Origin: Aldrovandia affinis
Lineage: Eukaryota > Chordata > Actinopteri > Notacanthiformes > Halosauridae
Assembly: GCA_029706075.1 (NCBI GenBank)
Contig: JAINUG010000214.1
Location: forward strand, 1 to 64,000
Direction of reading: 5' to 3'
DNA: 64,000 nucleotides
Shown in pieces: positions 1 through 10,829 of this stretch. Position 1 is the stretch's first letter. The number at the start of each line of letters is the position of its first letter. The position numbers and the translations under genes are program-made. Under the pieces are notes generated by a model. The model saw only the letters and a program-made list of their open reading frames with translations. It had not been told where the DNA came from and made no database searches.

Positions 1-99
1 GATTCCGTGAGAGGCGGAGTTTGGAGATGTTTCTCAGATGGTAAAGGAGACCTTAAGTGTATATTTTGATGTGACCGTCGAAGGTGAGGGATGGATCGA

Positions 100-341
100 T
101 CTTAATGCCAAGGTTGGTGACGGAGGTGGAGAGGGGGGATGGTTTGTCCTGCGACGGTGAGCTGAAATGTGTCTGAAGGCAGGGTCTGGTGGCGTGTGCC
201 TGTCAGGAGGGCCTCTGTTCTGCTGCCGTTGAGTTGCAAGAAGTCGTGTGTCATCCATGCCCTTATCTCCTCGAGACTGGTGTTCAGGCGCGTGATGGCA
301 GGCACTGGGAAGGGCGTTGAGGTATATTTGCGTGTCGACAC
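100..341 (-). mobile_element. LINE reverse transcriptase fragment
   Basis: The - strand encodes LEEIRAWMTHDFLQLNGSRTE, typical of the RT region of L2/CR1-like non-LTR retrotransposons (working FLQLN-x-K/R-TE pattern). It is a short 5'-truncated remnant lying before the first visible cyp27a exon. Confidence 0.6.
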
Positions 342-825
342 ACGGTTCCTTTATAAAGATGTTACCTTTTTTTCATTGATTCAGTTGTAGACTGGCAGGT
401 AAAATCAGCGGGGTCCGAATTTCTGAAAATGTGGACACCTGGTCACTGAAACTAAACTGTTTGTTGGAAGCTAAATGAGTTAAATGATGGTGCAAATTGC
501 ACTGAGCCAAATCTGCATTGTGTAAAAAATAAGGCTAAGGCAACAAGAACGATGGTAGAACTTGTACACGTTTTCAACAACACGAATTGATCCAGAGATC
601 TTGCCAGTAACAAACGCGGGGACCGAGTTTCGGAACCACTGACCTAAAGTAACTGTTTAGTTACACGGAAATACTTACTCTGTGTACTTTGGCAACAATA
701 AAGAGGATGAGTCACACACAGTTTGGCTTGACACCTTTTAGAAAATTACCCTGATTACCACACAGGGTTATCCAGGTTATTGGTTTTGTTTTGATGCGCG
801 TTACAGTACTTGGTTTTATTTATTT

Positions 826-1020
826 ATTTTTAAAATAATTTTGTTTTCCCCCCCATTTTTCTCCTAATTTAGTGGCTAATTATACCCTCCATTTATCTTG
901 ATTTTCCGGTCCGGTGCAGTCGGGTTTCGAACCGTTACCGTGATAGGCAGCTCACTGGTAAAGGACCAGCCAATGCGAGTGCATTCGCGCAGCGGTCTAT
1001 CCGAGGCCCCGGCTTAACCC
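826..1020 (-). repeat. tRNA-derived SINE, family A
   Basis: Read on the - strand, a tRNA-like head with a B box (ACGGTTCGAAACCC) is followed by a body ending in AATTGGxxAxTAAATT(A/G)GGAGAAAAAT. The same unit recurs about ten times in the window on both strands. It lies about 110 bases before a cyp27a splice acceptor. Confidence 0.65.
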
Positions 1021-1129
1021 CTTTTTAAAATGACCCTGATTATCACACAGGATTATGCAGGTTGTTGGTTTTGCTTTGGTGTGCGTTACGGTGCTTGTTT
1101 TGAGAGTTCCTAACCCTGCTCCCCCTCAG

Positions 1130-1451
1130 TAAAGGCCCAGAGTGGTATCGCATTCGCAGCGCGCTGAACCCCAAGATGCTGAAGCTGCAGGAAGTGTCCG
1201 TGTTTGCACCCGTGATCCACCAGGTGGTGACTGACCTGCTGCGGCGTGTGGAACGACTGCGACTGCGCAGTCATGACCAGGCCACCGTCTGCGACCTTAC
1301 CGGCGAACTCTATAAGTTTGGCTTCGAAGGTCAGTCCCCCCCACCCGGGGTTGCCCACGGCAGCAGGTTCACTCCTCCACCTCCTCTTCCTCCTCCTCCT
1401 CCTAAGCCACTTGGTGCATGCGTAGGGCCACAGGAGCTTGTGTTGACAGTC

Positions 1452-1486
<35 letters not shown>

Positions 1487-2565
1487 ATTCAAGTTCAAAC
1501 ATGCTTTATTTACATAACAAGTGACCTTGCATACATGTCCACAACAACCCTCAAGAAGCAAAAATAATAACCCAAAACATACAGACAGGCCTCCCCCTCC
1601 CACGCATATACACTCCACATTACTGAATTTTAACAAACAAATTACGAAACTTCTGTCTCTGTGTTAATGAGGAGCATATTGTCACCTTCTTAAAATAATG
1701 GCCCAAGTCATTTTTTGAGGAGAATGATTTTTTTGCCTAAGTCATCTCTTCATGTTGCTGGCCACCTCTGGTAAATTGCCTACATCCTTAATTGAAAAGA
1801 TCATGCTGTTCCTACCCCGGTAGTATAATGGCCTATGTCAAGAGTGTGACTTAGGCCGTTTTATTTTTTGCTTAAGTCACAAGACAATGTGACTTAGGCA
1901 ATTTTACAAGCTTTCAAGATGGCGGCTGCTTCAAGAAGCAAGAAAAACTGTCTCCTGAATCTCTGTGTGCTCCGCTAGCATTTTAAACTGTTTGTGGCTG
2001 ACCCTTCCCCATGGTCTGTCACAGTAGTGGGAATAAAAGAAGTGCACTGTTTTGCCTAAGTCACTTACTCCAGAAGTAATTTGGCCTAAGTCAGGTTTAA
2101 AATTGCCTAAGTCACAACGGCATGTTCGTAAATTGGCCTAAGTAATGTTACATAATTGACAGACAGCGTTATTTGTATGTCAATAGTCATATATTGTCAT
2201 AACCTTTTTGTGTGAAATGATTAATAAATATCATATTCCATATTTGGTTCAGTTTATTCCGTTTTTTGAAAAACTTGAAAATATGACTTAGGCCATTATT
2301 TTAAGAAGGTGACGATATATGGAACACATGGAACATTTAGCCCACCCCTTCTCTCAGATTATGGCAGGCAGACGTATTGGACTATTGCAATAGTAACTTC
2401 ACCCAGAAGTATTTTTTATTTGTGTGGGTCTGGCTATCTGAGAGTTTGAGTGGTTTCCTGATTTCTCTCTCTCTTCCTTGCCTCCCACTCTGCCTCTCTC
2501 TCCTTCCTCCCTCTTCCTCTTTTGCTTTCTCTCTCTCTCTCTCTCTCCATTTCTCTTTCTCCCCC

Positions 2566-2619
<54 letters not shown>

Positions 2620-3683
2620 CTCTCTTCTCCCTCCCCCCTCTCTCTCTCTCTCTCTCTCCCTCTCTCTCTCTCTCTCTCCCTCTGTTTCTCTCTTCTCCCT
2701 CCCCCTCTCTCTCTCCCTCCCTCCCTCTCTCTCTCTCTCTCTCTCTCTGTTTCTCTCTCCCCCTCTCTCCCTCTCTCTCTCAGGTATCTCCTCCATCCTG
2801 TTTGAGACGAGGTTGGGCTGCCTGGAGGATCAGATCCCTCCAGACACGATGCGCTTCATCTCCGCGGCCGGCGCCATGCTGGCCCTGTCCGAGCCCGTCC
2901 TCTTCTTCCCCCGCTGGACCCGCCGTGTCCTGCCCTTCTGGGTCGACTTTGTCCGGGCCTGGGATGACCTCTACAGCGTTGGTATGGCCGGAGGGGGGGG
3001 GGGGGTCATGATGGTGTGGTGGTCCAGGTTGGGGTCAATTCCATTTGCTCTTTGGACAGAAGGCTCAACGAATTGGGGAGGTAACTGTACTCATTTTTCT
3101 TGGTGATCCAGTTTTGAAACCGGCTTTTTCCAGATTTACCCAGATTTACCCACGATTTCCAAACAGAGCTCCAACTGTAAAAGATACATCGGGACACAGT
3201 TACCCAGAATTCCAAGAACACCACCTGCAAGCACACACCCCGGCTGGGTTGCCCATAAAATGGCCATAAAGTTCTGAGGATTCTTCAGTTAATGAGTTGA
3301 ATTTCAATTCATTTCCTGAATTGACTGAATTTAAATGGAATTGACTCCCAACCTCGGTGGTGGTGCTCTGAATCTGAATCTGTAAGACAGCTCAAGGTCA
3401 AAGCATTGTATGCTATGTGACGGAAGAGAGAAGCTTGGAGCATGACCACAGAATGACCAGGGTTGTTCTAGTTTGTTCCATGATGTATATCTTCTGAAAA
3501 CGGTCTTGAGTCAGGCCATTAATATGACGGAGCTAATTTGTGGATGCGTGCACACATGTGCCATTCAGGAAAGAAAAGAACAATGAATGGGAAGGAAGAT
3601 GAGGTGGAAGTCAGGCACTTTTTATATTTGTATAATAAAAATACTGTATTGTATAATAGCAACAACTTGTTTCTAACTATATG

Positions 3684-3715
<32 letters not shown>

Positions 3716-6700
3716 CGTGGTGCAGCCCAGCGTCTGATTGACAGAAAGGTGGAGGAGATGGATGAAAAGGTGAAGCAGGGGGAGCAGGTGGAGGGGATGT
3801 ACCTGACGTACCTGCTGTCCAGTGGCAAGCTGTCTTTAGGAGAGGTGTACATCAGCATCACCGAGCTGCTGCTGGGGGAGTTGACACGGTGAGCGGCACC
3901 CACCGTGCTAACGTTAGCCTGCCACGTTCGACTGCCTGGTTACCCTGAAAGGCCTAGCTAATGTTAACCTGTCTGGTTATCCAGTCTGGAAAAAGGCCTA
4001 GCTAATGTTAGCCCTTCTTGTTATCCAGTGTGGAAAAAGGCCTAGCTAACATTAGCCTGTCTTGTTATCCTAAAAGGCCCAGCTAACTTTAGCCTGTCTA
4101 GTTATCCAGTCTGGAAAAAGGCCTAGCTAATGTTAGCCCTTCTTGTTATCCAGTCTGAAAAAAGGCCTTGCTATAGTTAGCCAGTTTGGTTATCCTGAAA
4201 GGCCTAGCTTATATGAGCCTGTCTGGTTATCCAGTCTGGAAAAAGGCCTAGCTAATGTTAGCCTATCTGGTTATTATGTAAGGCCTGTCTGGTTATCTTA
4301 CCGTTTGAAGGGTTTCTTGTGATTGGAACCTGGTAACTGCCCAAAACAAGGAAACGCCAACATAAAGTGTCTTAATAGGGCAGTGGGTCACTACAAGCTG
4401 CCAGAACAGCTTCAGTTTGCCTTGGCATAGATTCTACAAGTGTCTGGAACTCTGTTGGCGGGATGCAACACCATTCTTCCACAAGGAATTCCATCATTTG
4501 GTGTTTTGTTGATGGTGGTGGAAAACGCTGTCTCAGGTGCTGCTCCAGAATCTCTATTTTGGCAGTTACCTGTACATTTTCACAGACGAAGGCAGTACCC
4601 TGAAACATTTGCTTCTTTAGCCTCATCTTTACAAAACAAACAAACAAACAAACAAAACCCATTTGAGTGTACGTTATTGTAGGAATGTAGTTACAAGCAA
4701 GGACGCCTGCCTGCAATGCTCTGGGTGGGAGAAACCTGTGCAGCAGCATTCCGTGTGTACCTGAACAAACTCTGCTTTAATTAACCCTGCCAATCAAACT
4801 TTCTAGCATACCTGGTTTGTATACTGTGCCAGACCAGCCCTGGCCAGGAGCCCTGATCGGGGGCGGCGTTTGGCTGTCTGCCCCAGGGGGAGGGGGGGTG
4901 AGCCGGCATGAAGGGTGTCTCCAGAAAGTAGGGGGCGAGTTCTGTCTCGGAGGAGGTTGATCATCGCTGGCCTCTGAGAATTGGCTTGACCCGGAGGACA
5001 GGCGGTGAGTTTGTGTGGGAGGGCGAATCAAAATAAAATGGAGGGTATAATTGGCTACTAAATTGGGAGAAAAATCTGAAACAAAAACACAAAAAAGACA
5101 AAAACGTTGTTTGTATAGCGCATCTTTACAAAACATTTGTCACAATACTGCTTTACAGCAGACCCCCTGGGCCTGAACCCCCACCAAGGCAAACCTAGGG
5201 CAGCAGTGGCAAGGGGAAGAACTCCCCAGGTGGAACAAATAGGAAGAAACCTTGTATGGAAATCAAAATAAGTATGTCGATATTGAAACCTTTATCAAGC
5301 AATGAATATTCCATTAAATTAAATAGCAGGCATATGACAAAATAATTTAAAAATGAAAATGCTAACCATGAACTTGCATTTCAGAACCATATCCGGTTTG
5401 TTTAATTAGCAATCAGGGGTGCCAGATTGAATCTCAAAATATATGAACTCCTTTTAGAATGGACAGACTAAGTGCATGTTTATTAAGTTGTGTTAAATTA
5501 TGACAATAATTTACTCCATAGCCAGTCACACCAACCCACAATGTTAAACCTCAGGAGGAACCAGACCCAAGAGGGGGGAGCCCATCCTCCTCTGGCCGCC
5601 TCAGAGTCTGAGTTTGTGATCACCTGTATAAATGCCCTTCCCCTGCCCTCCAGACATCCAACACCCTGTCCTGGACTCTGTACCACCTGGCCCGGGACAC
5701 GTCGGTCCAGGAGCGTCTGTATCAAGAGTTAATCTCAGTGTGTCCGGGGAAACAGCTCCCCACCACCGACCACCTGGCCCGGATGCCTTACCTGAAGGCC
5801 GTCATCAAGGAGATCCTGAGGTAAGGCCCCCCCCCCGTCTCTCTGACCCTGGCCTGACGGCGAAGGAGCCCCCTTCATCCTGTGGTCCCCCCACGTGGTG
5901 AGCAGAGCCGTCACGTTGCGCCACGGTCATTTAGCGGCGCGAGAACGCAAAGTGCATCCACGCGAGATTTACGAGGAACAGCTGACACCGTTAGCTCTGG
6001 CTAACAGCTCTCCCGGACCAGTGAGTGTACGAGCAGCAGTGCTTTAGTTAACTAGGGGAGCTTGGATGCAGTCTGAAGAGGCGAGTCTAGTCTGCATCAG
6101 AGCATTTTAATTTTTGGATTTTTTTGTTTTGTTATTTTTGTTGTTGATTTTTTCCCGTTTTTTCCCCACTTGGGGCCAAGTATACCCTATATATTTTTTT
6201 ACCTTCCCCCACATACCCGCCACTCATTCCCGTGCCGGCTCACCCTCCCCCCTCCCTCTGGGGCTGTCAGCCAATTGCCAGATCAAAGACTGCTTTGATG
6301 CTCCGTTCCTTTTCCTCTGCCCTGCTCTGTCTTGCCCCAAAATGCAGAAGGCATTTCCTTTGTCGGCGATTGTCATAAAGAGTGCAGGTTTCCAGCGTGA
6401 CTGCAAGCGGAGCTGTTTCTGCCTGAGCGCCCCCGCCCCATGGGGGTCACCGATGGACACGTCCTCATGCGGCCAGAGTGATGAGGGGAGACGGACTTTA
6501 CTCTCGCCACGCGTTCTGTTTGTTTTGCAGCCTATGGGCCGTGAATCACAAACTACAGTGACGAGTCTGCGCACTTTGTGTCCAAGGCCGAAATCGGCCG
6601 CTGGTTGAAGGGGAGGACACACAGAAAACGGTGCAGGTGTCGTGTGGCCCTCCAGGACTGGAGGTTGAGACCGCTCGCTGTGGGCCGGAGTCCGCAGTGC

Positions 6701-7049
6701 GGTGCTTGATCAGATTTAGAAGTGAATGGGTCTGCGTTAGACAGGGCACAACGGGCTTGAAGTGAACTCTTGACTAGCGCTGATTAATTCTGGATCCATG
6801 GAGCTTTTTCTATTCCCCCCCCCGTGATGTGTGGCAGGCAATGACATGTTGTGACTTCAAGGTTTTACTGTATTTTGTTGTAAGGGTGACATGCTCTGTA
6901 CCATGGGAGTGTGGGATACCTCGTTTTGTGGTATATGAAAGAGGGACAGTATGTGGATTTTAGGTTATTTGTTCATATTTAATTGTCACAATATTTAATT
7001 GTAGCCCAGTGACCTGTTCTCTCAAGCATAAATCTCCAAGTGGTGTCTG

Positions 7050-7120
<71 letters not shown>

Positions 7121-7127
7121 CTCTCCT

Positions 7128-7158
<31 letters not shown>

Positions 7159-7840
7159 ATGAAAGGGAACTCCTAGGCCAGCTAAAATACACTAACTGGG
7201 GCCTCTTCATGTCAGTTTATGGGGGAGGATAAAATTGAGAAAAAATGGAAGGTATAATTGGGAGAAAAAAGTGGGCAAAATTGTAAATAAATAAAAGACA
7301 ATGACAGGTGATTGACCTCATATACCCTTCAGACCTAATACACTGGTTTTATTACACCAGAGCACCTAGTAATGTGGGCTTTCGGTGCCAGCTTAGCCAG
7401 CGTGTTAAAAAGAGTGTTAACACAGTGCCCCTTTGGAGTTCCCTAAAGTTACATTTTTATTATAAATTCACCTCTGCAGTCTCTGTCCCTCTAGACTATG
7501 CTGTTGGTGTCTAGACTGCTGTCTGTCTCTCTAGACTGTGCTGTCTGTCTCTGTATCTATTCAGGTTGTACCCTGTTGTTCCTGGGAATGGACGCCTCAC
7601 AGTGGAAAATGAGGTCATCGTAGACAACTACTGGTTCCCCAAGAAGGTTTGTCTGCTCCTCTTCCATCTCTCTTCCATTTCCTCTTCCATTTCCTTCCCT
7701 GCTCCTCCCTCTCTCTTGCTCTCCCTCTCTCTCTCTTCCTTTCTTTTCTTCTTTCTATCTGCACTGCCTCTGAAATACTACTTAATTGCAGCTCAAATAT
7801 GCCAGGGGTGAACAAGCCCCGAATATGAATTTTGAAATAT

Positions 7841-7878
<38 letters not shown>

Positions 7879-8992
7879 CTCCCTCTCCCTCTCCCTCTCC
7901 CTCTCTCTCCATCGGCAGACGCAGTTCCACCTGTGCCACTACGCTGCAAGTCACGACGAGGCGGAGTTTCCCGATCCAGAGCGTTTTTGCCCGAGCGCTG
8001 GCTGAGGGGGACTCCCACACGATCTCAGCACCACCCCTACAGCTCCATCCCGTTTGGGGTGGGGTCCGCGCCTGCGTGGGCAAGAGGGTGGCTGAGCTGG
8101 AGATGTACTTCGCCCTGTCCCGAGTAAGTCAGTGAGTGTGTGTGTGAGTGCGTGTGAGTGCGTGTGAGTGCGTGTGAGAGTGCGTGTGCGTGTGAGTGCG
8201 TGTGAGTGCGTGTGAGTGCGTGTGAGTGCGTGTGAGTGCGTGTGAGTGCGTGTGAGTGCGTGTGAGTGCCTGTGAGTGCGTGAGAGTGCGCGCGAGAGTG
8301 AGTGACTGCGCGAGTGCGTGACTGCACGAGTGTGCGAATGAGCAAGTCCGCGAGTGAGTACGTGAGTGAGTGAGTGTGTGAGTGAGTGCTCGAATGAGTG
8401 AGTGCGTGAGTGAGCAGAGTGAGCAGAGTGAGTGAGCAGAGTGAGTGAGCAGAGTGAGTGAGCAGAGTGAGTGAGCAGAGTGAGTGAGCAGAGTGAGTGA
8501 GCAGAGTGAGTGAGCAGAGTGAGTGAGCAGAGTGAGTGAGCAGAGTGAGTGAGCAGAGTGAGTGAGCAGAGTGAGTGAGCAGAGTGAGTGAGCAGAGTGA
8601 GTGAGCAGAGTGAGCGAGTGAGCGAGTGAGCGAGTGAGCGAGCGAGTGAGTGAGTGAGCGAGTGCGTGCGTGCGTGCGTGCGTGCAACAATCAACAGTAA
8701 TCTGTGGTCGATGGTGTGAAAGTGCCCAGGGTCTGCCAAAGAGCTAATTAATTGTGTAAACCAGTGGTTCTTCAGTTAACCAAGGTTGGCTGGTCAACTA
8801 ATAAGCCCTTGATTAGTTGAAACAGGTGTGCTCTGTGGATGTTCCCTGTTCCACACGCTCACCCCCTGCCCCCAGTTGATGCAGCACTACGAGGTCTGGC
8901 CAGAGGACAACGCTGTCGACGTGGAGCCCAAGACCCGGACCCTCCTGATCCCCTCCAGGCCAATCAACCTGCGCTTCCTCCCCCGAGCCTGA
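1130..8992 (+). CDS. cyp27a1: CYP27A-type mitochondrial sterol hydroxylase, 3' seven exons (5' exons not found)
   Basis: Coding exons: 1130-1329, 2784-2981, 3726-3888, 5654-5820, 7565-7646, 7919-8123 and 8876-8992 (TGA 8990-8992), all with GT-AG borders. Motifs seen: LFETRLGCLE, the I-helix region before TSNTLSW, the K-helix EILR (ExxR, its Arg codon split by an intron), YPVVPGN, PERFCPERW and the haem loop FGVGVRACVG with Cys codon 8073-8075. The family is mitochondrial, receives electrons from adrenodoxin, and hydroxylates sterol side chains in bile acid synthesis and vitamin D. RLGCLEDQIPPDT and LPFWVDF resemble CYP27A more than CYP27B or CYP27C; the teleost paralogue number is unresolved. 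The first exon corresponds to about exon 3 of the family, so exons 1-2 are probably left of the window. Three single-base losses break the frame: in the G-run 3874-3878, at about 7993, and in the G-run 8061-8064. Correct residues resume in the next frame each time, so sequencing error is favoured over pseudogenisation. Confidence 0.88.
1453..1600 (+). repeat. (CT)n microsatellite joined to an AATTCAAGTTCAAACATGCTT flank
   Basis: A (TC)n run to about 1485 continues into TAATTCAAGTTCAAACATGCTTTATTTACAT. Similar (CT)n plus AATTCAATTCAA plus GCTTTATTG-type flanks occur near 38820, 47080 (reverse) and 58720, so this looks like a dispersed element rather than a chance repeat. Confidence 0.45.
1681..2313. 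mobile_element. 633-bp MITE-like element with ~31-bp terminal inverted repeats and internal GCCTAAGTCA repeats
   Basis: The left end GTCACCTTCTTAAAATAATG (1681-1700) and the right end (2284-2313) are inverted copies over about 31 bases with one mismatch. Between them the decamer GCCTAAGTCA or its complement recurs about ten times, allowing one or two mismatches (for example near 1736, 1850, 1892, 2054, 2081, 2104 and 2135). No transposase is encoded. Target duplications are unclear; ATAT lies close to both ends. It sits in the first visible cyp27a intron. Confidence 0.65.
2465..2783 (+). repeat. (CT)n tract ending at a cyp27a splice acceptor
   Basis: About 320 bases of CT-rich repeat with CCCT and GTTT interruptions end in CTCTCTCAG directly before the exon at 2784, so the tract doubles as the polypyrimidine tract. 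Confidence 0.9.
3687..3715 (+). repeat. (TG)~14 repeat just before a cyp27a splice acceptor
   Basis: A pure (TG) run ends ten bases before the exon at 3726 (CGTGGTGCAG), taking the place normally held by a pyrimidine tract. Confidence 0.9.
3871..3888 (+). other. Apparent -1 frameshift in the I-helix of cyp27a
   Basis: The exon 3726-3888 is 163 bases, one short of what its phase and the next exon (phase 0, TSNTLSW) require. As read, the end gives LLLGELTR; adding one G to the run at 3874-3878 gives the family oxygen-activation motif GGVDT followed by TSNT. The homopolymer context suggests a sequencing slip. Confidence 0.75.
3935..4290 (+). repeat. Minisatellite, ~45-48-bp unit
   Basis: Imperfect tandem copies of a unit containing AAAGGCCTAGCTAATGTTAG and a block like CTGGTTATCCAGTCTGGAAA. 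About seven units are seen, diverging by substitutions and short losses. Confidence 0.8.
4335..4755 (-). mobile_element. Tc1-like transposase remnant (C-terminal part)
   Basis: The - strand encodes RQRFPPPSTKHQMMEFLVEEWCCIP and EFQTLVESMPR, the C-terminal part of a Tc1/mariner transposase. A closely matching + copy lies at 55320-55860. Only the 3' end of the element remains. Confidence 0.6.
4798..5105 (+). repeat. tRNA-derived SINE, family A
   Basis: The body has CCCTGATCGGGGGCGGCGTTTGGCTGTCTGCCCCAGGGGGAGG and the tail GGAGGGTATAATTGGCTACTAAATTGGGAG, the same order as other family A copies. The tRNA head is degraded. Confidence 0.6.
5105..5260 (+). repeat. Dispersed teleost repeat fragment (LINE 3' type)
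   Basis: Contains TTTGTATAGCGCATCTTTACA and the block GGCAAGGGGAAGAACTCCCC. Similar 'basic cell' sequence with CTCAAAGTGCTTTACA is seen at 32530-32590 and 53530-53575. Family assignment is uncertain. Confidence 0.4.
6105..6290 (-). repeat. Partial tRNA-derived SINE, family A
   Basis: Reverse-oriented tail (TTTTTCCCCACTTGGGGCCAAGTATACCC) and body (GGGGCTGTCAGCCAATTGCC) of family A, lacking the tRNA head. In the cyp27a intron after the exon 5654-5820. Confidence 0.5.
7050..7155. repeat. (CT)n microsatellite
   Basis: About 100 bases of near-pure (CT)n in a cyp27a intron; a family A SINE tail (GGTATAATTGGGAGAAAAAAG) follows at about 7225-7300. Confidence 0.9.
7846..7918 (+). repeat. (CT)n tract just before a cyp27a acceptor
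   Basis: (CT)n grading into CCCTCT repeats, ending CATCGGCAG before the exon at 7919; third cyp27a acceptor in the window next to a dinucleotide repeat. Confidence 0.85.
7985..8070 (+). other. Two apparent -1 frameshifts around the PERF and haem-binding motifs of cyp27a
   Basis: The exon 7919-8123 is 205 bases where 207 are needed for phase 0 on both sides. Frame 1 reads to PERFCP and then hits a stop. One base lost near 7993 moves the reading to ERWLRGTP...IPFGVG. A second loss in the G-run 8061-8064 moves it to VRACVGKRVAELEMYFALSR. All three segments match the family, which is not what a long-dead pseudogene would show. Confidence 0.75.
8129..8680 (+). repeat. GTGAGTG-rich array with a 13-bp unit (GTGAGTGAGCAGA), directly after a splice donor
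   Basis: From six bases past the donor at 8124 the intron is GTGAGTGCGT units, then about 15 copies of the 13-mer GTGAGTGAGCAGA (8402-8610), then GTGAGCGA and GTGC repeats. Many units contain a perfect GTGAGT donor core. Translations of this array in any frame are not genes. Confidence 0.9.
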
Positions 8993-10170
8993 GGGGGCGC
9001 CAGAGCAACGGGGAAAACGATGTGCTCTGGACACGAGTGGAACCAGAGACAGTTTCATTGCGCAAGAGACAGTGCATTTGGCGGCCATGTTCGTATACTG
9101 AACAAATGTTCGATTATGGGACGCAGGGAGACACAAGACCACTTTATTGAACGATATATTAAAAATTGCCACAAAAAGGCACGGATTGCATGCATGAAAC
9201 AAGCGGACAGAGCAGGTTACAGCCAGATCGTGGCATGGTTGTTTTCTAACAGAAAACAAGTGCACTTGCGTGGGCTCAGTTCCTGGCGTTCCAGTTCCTT
9301 GCACATTGCACAGGTACCCACGAGACGGCTTTAAGCATAACCGCAAGCTTCCCGATGTGTCGCTGCATCCTTACAGTGAACGTGATTGGTCAGCTGTCTC
9401 CCTGTATACCTATGATTGGTCAGCATTGTTCTCCCTGTACGCCGGAGTCTTTCACATAGAGCGCTTTATGCTTCACTGCTAAATTCTGTGTCTTTCCACA
9501 CCTCCCTGTGAAGCGGATCTCTGGTGGAACGTCATTTGGACATGGATTTTGTGCGTGCACCAGGGGGCTTGGGAGTTGGCCAGTGCAAAAGTGCAAAAAA
9601 TAATCTGGGTAATCTGCCCCTTTTCTATCGCATTGCGTGACCCAGTGCTGGGGAGACCGAGACGACGGTTTGTGTTGGGGCGGGGGGTTGGGGGAGGTGG
9701 AGAGGCAGCCTGGACACAAGTTTATCATGGGGCCCCTGAAACCTCGGTGCCTTTTGAACTTTGAGCACTCTTGACCCCTGAGGCGGGAGTTTGAAGGTTT
9801 TTGGCGCGTCGCATGCGTTTACGTGCATGTGCCATTGGATTGGACCCTGGCAGCGTTGATGGAGAGGGAGGCTGGGGAACGTGTGTCTGTGGAGTGTGTT
9901 TGAGGTGGAGGGAGGAGTACGTGCACAGTCTGTCGCAAGCAGCTGTGCACGTGTTTTAAAGAGGTGGAAGCCTGTTTTTTTATTTTTTGCACTTTTCATA
10001 TTCCTTAAAACGCATGTAGTGTAATACATCCTTATTGTCTGATGCATGGTGTCTTCAAGCCTGTAAACCAAACCTGTGATATTTTGCAGAATTAATCTTA
10101 ATCTTTTTCCCTTTTTTTCTATCAATTATTATTTTTGTTATCTAATAAAAAATGTATTCATTCATATTTA
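8993..10170 (+). other. Probable 3'UTR of cyp27a
   Basis: No coding exon follows the stop codon. Unique-looking sequence runs to a candidate polyadenylation signal AATAAA at 10144-10149. No repeat family was recognised inside. The end is inferred from the signal only. Confidence 0.4.
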
Positions 10171-10369
10171 AAGTATCTGTAAAACCGATAGCACAAGGAT
10201 TCATTTAAGAGATTTTTTAATGTATTTGTAGGTGACGGCAGGAGAGAGAAATAGTTCTCCAGCTCACACCGTGCTGAATCTCACCTTACACTCTGGCGGG
10301 GTTTTTAGAGTGTGAGAATCTCCTTTCTCCTCTGTATCAGTGCTGAAGCAATGCGGTCACCCACCTGGC

Positions 10370-10398
10370 TGACACACACACACTCACACATACATACA

Positions 10399-10432
<34 letters not shown>

Positions 10433-10515
10433 GCTCACCTGTAAGTAGGCCAGTGTCATTAAGACACCTGGCTGACCCACACATAAACGCACATACACAC
10501 ACACACACACACAGC
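10370..10515. repeat. (CA)n microsatellite cluster
   Basis: Two (CA)n blocks (about 10370-10432 and 10480-10513) separated by a partly duplicated sequence. Confidence 0.85.
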
Positions 10516-10599
10516 CAGTGTCAGTAACCCTAGTAGGCTGAACTGACACAGATCAGTCTGACAGAACGATAACGGGACAGAGAGGACAACATGTACCTG

Positions 10600-10815
10600 C
10601 TTTTAAATGGCAGGTAAATTCAGCACCTACGGTAGGTCTGCATTTATTGTCATCACTCTCATCAGGATAGAAATCCTTCACCACAGGATGAAGGTGATCA
10701 CTCAGAATAGTGGCGTTTACCTTGCCCTCTAAGGGGTTGAGTGGACCTAAATCATGCCATAAAATGAAAACAAAAGGAAAATGTAACACCCCCACACCAT
10801 AACATAGCCCTTCAT
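10600..10815 (-). mobile_element. Tc1-like transposase remnant
   Basis: The - strand shows PLNPLEGKVNATILSDHLHPVVKDFYPDESD, colinear with the middle of the transposase remnant at 55380-55560. Truncated at both sides. Confidence 0.5.
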
Positions 10816-10829
10816 TTGCTCAAATGTTT

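Noticed and set aside
1110..1502. 130-codon reverse ORF
   Set aside because: Antisense of a cyp27a exon plus the (CT)n tract.
7951..8739. Long reverse ORFs rich in His, Thr, Ser and Leu
   Set aside because: Antisense translation of the GTGAGTG array after the cyp27a donor.
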